Origin: Saccoglossus kowalevskii
Lineage: Eukaryota > Hemichordata > Enteropneusta > Harrimaniidae
Reading direction: 5' to 3'
DNA length: 20,550 nt
Assembly (NCBI RefSeq): GCF_000003605.2
Contig: NW_003122907.1
Span: forward strand, 461,522-482,071
Below are positions 11,901-19,400 of the stretch, one piece after another (positions within the stretch are counted from its first letter, which is position 1; each line of letters opens with the position of its first letter). The notes below the pieces were generated by a model. The model was not told the origin of the DNA. It saw only the letters and a program-made list of their open reading frames with translations, and searched no databases. The position numbers and the translations under genes were made by a program.

Positions 11901-13064
11901 GGTACAAAGCCCTCTCAACTTGGCAATTCGAGCCCTGTAAATGTGTACATGTACAATACTTGTGGTTTGCAACGCGCATAGTACTGTATGGTGACATCAT
12001 GCCAAGATCCCATTCAAATCTCATCTCGTAGATAGCGAGACTGATGCTACAACCTTTTGACATGAAATAGGCGGTTTGTAATAAAAACAATAAAACATGG
12101 ATTACCACATTCATAGTGAAAAAATGTAGTACATGAAAAATGTACAGAAAATATAGTTATCGTAATCCATCATATCGTGAGCAGCTATTTTGATCCACCT
12201 GAACATCCCAGGATTCTAGTTACCTCGGGCATGCGCATTCGCATTTTTCTGAATTGGAACGCTTATGTGACAGCGAGATTGAAACGGGATCTTGGTATCA
12301 TGTCACCATAGTGGCAAACACCAAGTAATGTACTTTTTTTTTTTGTACCTTTGATACTACCCATTGATGATTCTTACCACACCGTCAGTGGGCTTTCAAA
12401 GTGGTATTAAACATGTACATAAAACAAAAATAACCTAACAATGCAATTACATTAAAGACCATGTTATTTTTAGAAATATGATATGTTTGTTACAAAATTG
12501 TTCATGATAAGCAAAAACTGAAATTCACACACTAAGTCTTAGGCTTACATACAATACATTATCTCTTTATTATTTTATTATCTATTATCTCATTTTAATT
12601 GTATATGCCCCTCTTCAAGAGACATAGTTGGGGGCTGGAGTGATTAATATTAGGGGGTGGGTGGGGGTGGGGTTGAGGCTTAAACTCTTTACCATAAAAC
12701 ATAATCTTAGATCCATGGTAAATGCTACTACTAGTTAAATGAAGGTTAATACTTTCGATATCATGGAACTGTAATGGTGTGTGTTATAATTTGCATGTCA
12801 TAGATTTATTTCTGGTGTCCACTTACTAGCACCTTCTTTTCAAACCCGAATAATTTTGAATAATCTTCTGAACAAAGAAAACATCAAAACATTGTGTCTG
12901 CAGCGATTGCAGACGCGTGCTGGGTGGTTATTATGAGTTCAACATAAACACTACGTAAAACGTATTCCTTTACATACCTCCGAACCTATCATGTACCATT
13001 CTCCAGCTTCTAAAAGCTGAAATTTCTCCGGCTTTTTGCCGAACGTGCGTGAAGCCGCAGCCAT
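2888..13064 (-). CDS. SMARCB1: SMARCB1 / SNF5 / INI1, SWI/SNF (BAF) core subunit, complete, 9 coding exons
   Basis: Core subunit of SWI/SNF (BAF/PBAF) nuclear remodelling complexes; its C-terminal helix contacts the nucleosome acidic patch (family knowledge). CDS is complement(join(2888..2927,3132..3263,3452..3642,4666..4835,5461..5588,6299..6433,8950..9076,11189..11300,12978..13064)): 1122 nt, 373 aa plus stop. All introns are GT..AG and phases agree. In order: N-terminal winged-helix region (about 1-105, with [20 protein letters not shown]), linker with [19 protein letters not shown] (118-136), SNF5 repeat 1 (about 172-240, [12 protein letters not shown]), repeat 2 (254-316, [18 protein letters not shown] and [20 protein letters not shown]), then a basic C-terminal helix ending [13 protein letters not shown]. 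The family is about 376-385 aa in humans, so this is full length. The start is the only upstream Met in frame with the conserved N-terminus. Divergent neighbour: a 5-phosphatase gene. Confidence 0.97.
3132..3263 (-). CDS. SMARCB1: SMARCB1 exon 8
   Basis: Encodes the last base of Ser317 to two bases of Arg361: [20 protein letters not shown], then [20 protein letters not shown]. The [11 protein letters not shown] stretch is the start of the basic C-terminal helix. Acceptor CATCTCAG|TGA, donor ACAAG|GTGAGA. The 132-nt length equals human exon 8. Confidence 0.96.
3452..3642 (-). CDS. SMARCB1: SMARCB1 exon 7, SNF5 repeat 2
   Basis: Encodes residues 254-316 plus two bases of Ser317: [40 protein letters not shown] and [14 protein letters not shown]. 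This repeat also carries the masked nuclear export signal described in human INI1. Acceptor CCTCAG|CTC, donor TTTAG|GTAAAT. The 191-nt length equals human exon 7. It is the best-conserved exon of the gene. Confidence 0.97.
3643..4665. other. SMARCB1 intron 6
   Basis: GT..AG intron of 1023 bp. It contains a T-rich tract near 3909-3918 and a candidate 372-bp inverted-repeat element (4200-4571). No coding sequence is supported. Confidence 0.85.
4200..4571. mobile_element. Candidate small element with 12-bp terminal inverted repeats
   Basis: GGTAACTAGTAA (4200-4211) and TTACTAGTTACC (4560-4571) are exact reverse complements bounding 372 bp in SMARCB1 intron 6. No clear target-site duplication and no coding potential. 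It is either a non-autonomous DNA transposon or a chance pairing of a partly palindromic motif (ACTAGT core). Confidence 0.35.
4666..4835 (-). CDS. SMARCB1: SMARCB1 exon 6, rest of SNF5 repeat 1
   Basis: Encodes residues 197-253, with [20 protein letters not shown] and [14 protein letters not shown]. Acceptor TTGACAG|AAAC, donor TGAAG|GTGAGT. At 170 nt it is one codon longer than human exon 6; the extra residue is an Asn in PADNSILED (human PTDSILED). Confidence 0.96.
4836..5460. other. SMARCB1 intron 5
   Basis: 625-bp AT-rich intron. No repeat, RNA gene or coding sequence was recognised in it. Confidence 0.85.
5461..5588 (-). CDS. SMARCB1: SMARCB1 exon 5, start of SNF5 repeat 1
   Basis: Encodes the last base of Cys154 to the first base of Glu197: [20 protein letters not shown], then [20 protein letters not shown]. 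Acceptor TTGCAG|TTTT, donor AAATG|GTAAGT. The length of 128 nt equals human exon 5. Confidence 0.96.
5589..6298. other. SMARCB1 intron 4
   Basis: 710-bp AT-rich intron. No feature was recognised beyond the splice sites. Confidence 0.85.
6299..6433 (-). CDS. SMARCB1: SMARCB1 exon 4
   Basis: Encodes residues 109-153 and two bases of Cys154: [20 protein letters not shown], then [16 protein letters not shown] and PKRQRTFPL. Acceptor TTTGCAG|GGA, donor CTTTG|GTAAGA. At 135 nt it is one codon shorter than human exon 4 (138 nt). Confidence 0.95.
6681..7930 (+). repeat. Degenerate tandem core repeats, about nine copies
   Basis: Copies are anchored by a motif like ATGCAAATTAGGTAATTAAT starting at 6691, 6801 (partial), 6971, 7120, 7250, 7361, 7518, 7680 and 7831; spacings run from 110 to 170 bp. 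Most units also hold CCAAGTTTCATTGAAATCCA or a variant, and CCCAAAACTAATCAGG-like text. The three copies from about 7390 to 7860 are the most alike, suggesting recent local amplification. Confidence 0.85.
7970..8008 (+). repeat. CATA/CAGA tetranucleotide microsatellite
   Basis: Repeated ACAT units grade into ACAGAC-type units just before the right end of the element. In pearl elements a tetranucleotide microsatellite sits at the same place, so it supports that assignment. Confidence 0.8.
8022..8052 (+). repeat. Terminal hairpin of the pearl/HINE-like element
   Basis: GACTCCC (8022-8028) pairs with GGGAGTC (8046-8052), and inside it TGTGC and GCACA pair around a TTC loop. The right arm of this stem is also the right inverted end of the element. 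Confidence 0.8.
8950..9076 (-). CDS. SMARCB1: SMARCB1 exon 3
   Basis: Encodes the end of codon 67 to the first two bases of codon 109, including [20 protein letters not shown] and [10 protein letters not shown]. Acceptor TTCTTAG|GT, donor CTCAG|GTAAGC. At 127 nt it is one codon shorter than human exon 3 (130 nt), with the same phases at both ends. Confidence 0.94.
9077..11188. other. SMARCB1 intron 2
   Basis: 2112-bp intron. It contains long A tracts near 10289-10308 and 10351-10370 and a C tract near 10606-10614. The longest frame (10737-11081, plus strand) has no recognisable family or splice context and is not called. Confidence 0.8.
10285..10370. repeat. Two poly(A) tracts
   Basis: Runs of A interrupted by GG near 10289-10308, and about 20 A near 10351-10370. 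They could be low-complexity DNA or poly(A) tails of decayed retroposons; no retroposon body was recognised upstream. Confidence 0.6.
11189..11300 (-). CDS. SMARCB1: SMARCB1 exon 2
   Basis: Encodes residues 30-66 ([20 protein letters not shown], then [17 protein letters not shown]) plus one base of codon 67. Acceptor TATCAG|GTT, donor AAC|GTAAGT. At 112 nt it equals the short alternative form of human exon 2; the long human form is 27 nt longer. Confidence 0.95.
11532..11543. repeat. G12 homopolymer
   Basis: Twelve consecutive G on the plus strand. The length should be treated as uncertain because homopolymers are error-prone in sequencing. Confidence 0.8.
11953..12331. mobile_element. Foldback-type element with long imperfect inverted repeats
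   Basis: 11987-12022 (starting TATGGTGACATCATGCCAAG) and 12275-12310 are inverted copies matching at about 31 of 36 positions. Outside them, 11953-11973 and 12311-12331 pair again (about 17 of 21), offset by 13 extra bases on the left. The spacer is about 250 bp. It has no coding potential. This is likely a decayed MITE or foldback element in SMARCB1 intron 1. Confidence 0.6.
12653..12672 (+). other. Potential G-quadruplex
   Basis: Four G runs of 5, 3, 5 and 4 separated by single T bases, a canonical intramolecular quadruplex pattern. It lies on the template strand of SMARCB1 intron 1, about 300 bp inside the donor, so the pre-mRNA carries the C-rich complement. Confidence 0.6.
12978..13064 (-). 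CDS. SMARCB1: SMARCB1 exon 1 (coding part)
   Basis: Encodes residues 1-29, beginning [20 protein letters not shown] and ending with IGSE. The donor reads GAG|GTATGT and the exon ends in phase 0, as recalled for human exon 1 (c.93). The human protein starts with MMMMALSKTFGQ, so the N-terminus here is two residues shorter. Confidence 0.95.
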
Positions 13065-13070
13065 TTTGTT
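13053..13070 (-). promoter_or_regulatory. TISU/YY1-like element spanning the SMARCB1 start codon
   Basis: On the minus strand the start context is CAAAATGGCTGC. It matches the TISU consensus SAASATGGCGGC at 10 of 12 positions and the YY1 core AAAATGGC. In mammals TISU goes with very short 5' UTRs and TATA-less promoters. This supports the ATG chosen and predicts a start site close upstream. Confidence 0.5.
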
Positions 13071-13479
13071 TGATGGACAAATTGTCATTACGCCCTCAGC
13101 GGTAGTGGGTTACTTTTAATCAATCAATTTTGAACAGAAAGCGAGAAATAATTAAAATTCGAATTATTGTTCTTACATAATTCGATATTTAATGAGGTTA
13201 TATGATTTATTGCGGTACACTAATAATCTACAAGTCACCTACAAAGAAATATGTATTGTCGGAAATTTACAGTTTCTTGGATAAGCTGTTATGTACGCGA
13301 AAACTGATGACGTTTTATGCAGCTGGCCTGGACTGGAGGTAGTGAGATCACTGGCAAGGAAGTGGATCGGCAATATTCAAGGCTCAAACTCTGTCACTTA
13401 CTTTAATTATTCCAACCCGTTTCCGGATCATTTTAGCCTTATTTATCAACAAGTGTGGACATAAAGAAGGCCTACAAAT
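13065..13479. promoter_or_regulatory. Bidirectional promoter region between SMARCB1 and the 5-phosphatase gene
   Basis: The two start codons face away from each other across 415 bp. It is somewhat richer in CpG than its flanks and shows no clear TATA box. Candidate sites are a CRE-like TGACGTTT (13308-13315), an ETS-like CCGGAAA on the minus strand (13420-13426) and a CTCF-like CCGCTGAGGGCG on the minus strand (13091-13102). Motif calls are by eye; the shared promoter is inferred from spacing. Confidence 0.6.
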
Positions 13480-13493
13480 ATGCGAAATTTTAG
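13480..13493 (+). CDS. INPP5K: 5-phosphatase exon 1, 14 coding bases
   Basis: ATG CGA AAT TTT AG then a consensus donor GTAAGT. It encodes MRNF and two bases of Arg5, and joins in phase to the lone A that starts exon 2. An in-frame TAA 18 bases upstream rules out a longer N-terminus in this exon. It is inferred from frame, phase and donor; an alternative upstream first exon is possible. Confidence 0.8.
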
Positions 13494-16400
13494 GTAAGTC
13501 ACCCAGGTAATGTAAATTGCAGTACATTTTTCAGTTTACGTTGAGACCGCGTGTACCATAACACAGATATAGCATGAAGGTAAAATCAGATATAGATACC
13601 GGTGTGCTTGTCATGAATTATAGGTCATGTAGTCTGGTTCCACTGTGTAGCCCCCCCCCCCCGAGTAAATATCATACACTTTTGCAACGACATGATCGAG
13701 GGCTATAGGTCAGTAGAATACAGAGGTTTGTTTACATTTGAATCGACCTTCCATGATCTATCCACAGTTCTTCTTTTCAGACGGGAATGTGATCTATCAA
13801 TGTTTTCCACCAGAGGGGAGGGGGCAGGTAGTAAATTGAGTTTTGTAATGCTATGGATTCTTTTATTTTTGTCGTCCATTCATTCATTTGGTGGTCAGTT
13901 TCCCTCACCAAAATATCAAGAATTTATAATTCATTTTTACTAGTACACATGTAATGTGTGAGGTTGTGATATAACCCAACCCAATTAACCCTAGCCTAAA
14001 ACATATTGCCTACCCCTAATTTTTTTTTGGCCAAACAGGAAAATATGATGCAAAATTACACAATATTTCAATGAGACTTAAGTGAAATTGAATTTATTAT
14101 TCTGAATTCTCGTCAAATTGGGAAGAATTTTCTTACTAGGTATGTTGTTTGTTTCAGAGTGTATGCTTGTACCTGGAATGTTGCCACTTTAGATCCACCT
14201 TCTCCAGAGCTCCTACGAGAACTATTACACTGCCAGGAGGAGGAAGAGGGGGAGGAGAAAGAACCTGATTTGTACGCCCTTGGGTTTCAAGAAGTCAGTG
14301 CCAAACCACATCATTTTGTGAGAGATGTGGTTGTTGATGACCCGTACACAGATTGTATCTGTAAACAACTATCTCCTAAAGGATATATAAAGGTTAGTGT
14401 GAATCAATAGTCTTGGGAAAAATGTCCTGAAATTGCAGTCATCCAATAATACAGTACAGTAAAGGGGGTAATTATTCACTGGGTTTTAATTTAGCTTATT
14501 TCGCTGACTGGAAAAATGCGCTAAATTAAAACCCAGTGAATATGTAAAATTTAGCATAGAACACATTATCTAAATGACGAAACTGTGAATTTAAAACCCA
14601 CTGAATATGCCAGAAATGGCAAATCAGTGGAATTTAAACCCAGTGAAAATTAGTCATTTTACAGTAATATCTTCATTGTGTTCATATTAAGCTTTTGAAT
14701 GAAATGCAATGCAGATGTGAAAAAGAACAAAAAGAGTAACGAAATTATATTCAAAATGTGAGAAAAACCATATGCATCTGAAAGATCATCCATGTGCAAT
14801 CAGAGAAAACTGTCTTCAACATTTTAACATGAGGTATTTGACTGGTCTTAAAAATTAGGTCAGAAAAAAAAATAATACATTAAAGAAGAAAAATAAATCC
14901 CAAAAAATAGAATAATTCTCGCACATGAAATGCAATTTTTTCACGTATAGTCTATATTCTTGCTAGCAGGGACTGTGCGCTCTGTTGTAAGCGCACCACA
15001 AATACGAAACTGTATCAAACATACTTGATAAAACCTTCTTTAATTCTTATTTGTTAGAGTAAAATGACCAATCTCAGTTTGATTAGTGACATTAAGCCAG
15101 GAAGTTGAATGTACCGGTACATTTAAAACTTTTGAACTGTAACAAGACTGCAAGGTTACACTTTCATTCACATCATTAATATTTCTATCATTCCTCAATA
15201 ACATTGTTATGATTATAAGATCTTACTAAAATTAGAACTGATGTCACAAACAGGAATATGGGAAACAGATCAAATGCTGACAATAAAGACATTCACATTT
15301 CTAAATACAGTCTGGGTTTTTAGTGTTTTGTGTTACATCAATTTATTTCATTATTTTTTATTAGATTAGAGACATACGTCTACAAGGCTTACTCTTGTTG
15401 GTCTTTGTGAAGCTACAACACGTACCATTTCTTAGAAATATACAAACCAATTACACAAGGACTGGATTAGGTGGATTATGGGTAAGTATTTTGTTCACCC
15501 ATCCCCATTGTAGTGCAATATTATGCTGTATTTCATTTACGGTAGTCTTGGTTTCAAAGGTCAAATATTGAACTTTGTCATCTGAACTCAAAGGTGGATG
15601 TTATGAAGTAGGTCAAACCTGTTTAAAATAAGATCTTAGTTTGATCTTTATTTTTAAATTTTTTTTTATTAAATATGTATTTAATTATTTATATTTATTA
15701 TACATTTTCTTTAACTTTATTTTTTTTAATTTTAATTTATTATTTATTTGCTGGCAGATTTTAAGAGTTTTGGTAATCACGACAGCCCAAAAAGATTCTG
15801 ACCCAATGCCCATATAAATCCTGTTCAAATCTCGCATAAGCTACAGCCAATCATAACTAGCTTTTTGGCCGACAGCGTATGCACTGGAGAAAATAATTAA
15901 CAAACAATGACAATGTACATTTTTGTACAAGAAAAAAGATTGTGTTGCGTGGCATTGGTTTCATTTTCAAGACAATCATCTCAATCAAAAGTTGGCCAGA
16001 GAAAATGCCAGAAAAAAGGTGGTTAGATACTCGTGTCAATTTTTCAATTGGCTTTGAATACTTTAAATTCAGCTGTCGGTCCATCAATCACTACTGCGAC
16101 AGACAATTTATTTAAAGTTGTATAACGGTCACCAGCACAAGGCGTCCATGCTTAATATTGGAGCAAGAAATATTTCCTGATCAATTGCGATATGGGGAAA
16201 TGTTTTATTACAATCCATATAAGTCAATTACTTAAATAAAGAGTAATTGTACATACAGCTACGGCTTTAATACCATAGACTATTTTGGCCCGTTCATCAA
16301 CAAAACATCATCTGTCTCCAGGGCAAGCGACCGCAAAAAGTTACCAGTGTTCGTTCAAAACAGTGGAAACAAATCTTCACTCCCAGAACAACCATGCAAA

Positions 16401-19400
16401 ATATCGACCTAACCTGTAACCATATGATCATAAAAATCATGGATGATTTTTGTTGCATTTATCAATGATAAACTTATCAAAAAGCCATGTTTTTCCCGAT
16501 TGTTTTCATCACTAACATCGGTAGAATCCACCATTTTATTTGAGTGTGTTTGTGATCTGTTTTTGATCGGTGACGTCACCAGGCGCGCTATAGAAGGGGA
16601 TTTTTGATTGGTTGAATGTATCAGTCAGAGGGGATTTCGTTGAAGTCTTTTTATATATGTGTTGTTTCAGATGAATGTGGATATAGTTGAAGTAATGCAA
16701 ACTAAGATGTATGTAATATTAATAAAAACAATTACAAATTATTAAAAATATATAGTAAAAATAAATTTTAATCAGATTGGATTCTGAGCATCATGTGCTC
16801 TCTTGCCTTTCTTCCTGCCTTGCTGCTTTGCCTCATTGCCTGCCTTGCCTGCCTGCTGCTGCCATTCATTCTCAACCAATGAAATTTACATCCTATTTCA
16901 TATAAGGATTTTACCTTGTCCATATCATTGTAGAGGAAGGTCAAGTACATGCTTGTTTTTGTAGTAAACCGATATGTTGTTTTCATTATGAGTATTAACC
17001 AAAAAAGTGACAAGTTTAGTTTTCCCACCTTTTTCAAAACTGGCTAGTATTTTATTTTGCTTGTATATATTACTGCACTATTATTTGGAAACTTTTATAC
17101 AATTCATGTTATATAATTATTTAAAGGAAATTGAGATTAATACAGTACATATAGAACTTGAGGAACATGAAAATTGATTAATTAGGGTTTCAAGCCCAAT
17201 TGATTCAAAACTATAATTGTTTCATTTATTATTATTTTTTCGCTGATTTTTCATCAAGCGTTTTGTCTACTCTGCTGTTCTGATTAGCTTGAAATTTGGT
17301 ATGATAGTGAAGTTTGATGTGATTTGGCGCATATCCTAAGTTCAGCCACATATATCACATGACCAGACCACCATCTTGAATTGAAATATTTTCAAATGTC
17401 GCTCTTGCATAATAGGGACATGCAACCAGTGCAGTATGATGCAATGCATGTCGTTTTGTTTTTCAGATTCAAAATGGCCGACTGGCAATTATTTTGTTTT
17501 AACAAATGCTGTTTCAGACGTATCTCTGACATTTCTGACCAATCACAATCACATTTCACACATACATCAAGTCTAGACAAATCATGTCTCACATATTTAC
17601 GTTCGGAGACTATTTTTGCCTGTAAATTGTGACCCCTTTGTTTTCATGGACAACACCAATGTGTATCAGTTTAAATATACAACTCATTGATATACATGTA
17701 CATGTATGCCCTCTAGTGGCAATGTTTGCAAATGCCCTTTTCTTTGGAAAACTAAAAAAAAAAATCTTTTGGTTTTTTTGGAATGCACAAATCCTATAAA
17801 AAGGGAAAAAAACTGTTGAGCCAATATGTTCCTAGCATTTTTTTCAATAATTGGATTTACAGATGGTGTCATTTTCTCTTATCAAGACAAGACTACTAGA
17901 TAGGTGATTTGTATGGGTCTCTTGATCTCGTAATCAATTTGATAAACAATGTAATTGTTTCTATGCAGGGGAATAAGGGAGCTGTTACTGTAAGATTTGG
18001 TTTGTATGGATACAGCGTGTGTCTGGTAAACTGCCATCTGGAAGCCCATTTAGAAGGCTGGAAGCTAAGAGACAGAGATTATTCTACCATTATTCGAGAT
18101 CAAGTCTTTGAAAATTGTCGTGCTAAAACTATACTTAATCATGAGTAAGTACATAGCCGGGGAGTCGTTACCTGCACATGTGACAGACGCCCTTAGCAAG
18201 TCATTGTTCACAAATAAGTGTCCACCCATGAACCTTTGCATTTGTTTGCATGCGCTGTTATCGTCCCTTAGAACTTCCCACGTATGTGCAGGTGACAACC
18301 TCTCAGCTTTAAGATAGAAGCCTACTCACAATTACTGAGAAGGTTGGTCATAAATAGCATGACAGTGTTCATTGGTTTATTATGTAAAATCATGAGCTTT
18401 TGTCCCATGGCACCATGAAACAGCATTCGTTTGTGTGTTACAGTGACGTATTTTGTGGATCTTGTCCTAATATTTTTCAAAAATCGCTATTTTTAGAATA
18501 ATTCCATAGAGCACAATGTGAAATAAAAATTGCATTTTTTTGACACTTTTTAAAATAATTTTCTTGAAAAAAGTACAAAAGTACTCCATCATTAACAGTA
18601 TGGTTTATGATTTTTTCAGCCTATGTCACCAGCCTACAATTTGAGATATGGCATAATATCTCTGCCATAGGACCATATGATAAAACCGTTATAATACTGC
18701 CAAAACAACCACTATCAACAAAAATACAACCAATCAAAATCGTAAATTAGGCTGGTGACCCCTAATTTTTTTTAAGTCAATATTCTTATCCTTGGCATAC
18801 AATTTTTTGTAAAATTAATAAATTACTTGAATTCATGAGTAGTCTTCTACCTTAAGGTAGAGTTATCCTCAATTTTGCAAATAATCACACTTTTATTATT
18901 GGATGCAGTTTACAATATATTTGATTTAGTCCATCTGTTTTATTGGATGTTAGAGGGCGCTCTACCTGCTGTGGTTGATGTTGTTAGTTCAAACGAACAA
19001 CTCATCCATTCCAGATGTTGTACATTGGTTAGTTGCAAAGTCTGGTGAAAAACCATGTAGGTTTACAAGTTATGTAAGATTTACAAATGGCATTTTCCTG
19101 TGTGTAGTTGCATTGTGTATAGTTCATGCCAGTATTGCACTGATTATTGCTTCTGATCTGTTGAAGGTATGCCTTCAATGTATAGCAAGTTTGTTCATGT
19201 GAGGTGTGGCCTTTATTTGAGAACAATTGCGCCCTCTATAGCTCTGTTATAGTTACCGTAAGTGTTTTCAGGAGTATCAGTCTTAGATCTCAGTGTTATA
19301 TATTTTTTGAGTGCGTACTTTTATGATATATTTTTTGAGTGGGTAATTTTATGATATATTATTTGAGTGCATACTTTTATGATATATTATTTGAGTATTG

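Larger units (their letters stand above)
11301..12977. other. SMARCB1 intron 1
   Basis: 1677-bp intron. It contains a G12 tract (11532-11543), a long imperfect inverted repeat (11953-12331) and a G-quadruplex-type run (12653-12672). No coding sequence is supported. Confidence 0.85.
14393..15364. other. 5-phosphatase intron 2
   Basis: 972-bp intron with a 208-bp MITE at 14457-14664. Nothing else was recognised in the remaining 700 bp. Confidence 0.85.
15482..17968. other. 5-phosphatase intron 3
   Basis: 2487-bp intron. It contains an AT-only-like tract (15646-15752), a CRE palindrome (16569-16580), a TGCC-rich simple repeat (16803-16865), dispersed-repeat-like text with ACCATCTTGAATTG (17370-17383) and a CTCF-like core (17708-17720). 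No coding sequence is supported. Confidence 0.8.

Noticed and set aside
11930..11945. Box B-like text (AATTCGAGCCC) as a tRNA gene
   Set aside because: No box A, acceptor stem or cloverleaf could be formed around it.
11782..12114. 110-aa minus-strand frame as a gene
   Set aside because: It overlaps one arm of the inverted-repeat element and shows no family resemblance.
13692..13943. 83-aa frame as an alternative first exon of the phosphatase
   Set aside because: It ends in stops before the exon 2 acceptor with no donor in suitable phase that I could see, and includes no domain-like sequence.
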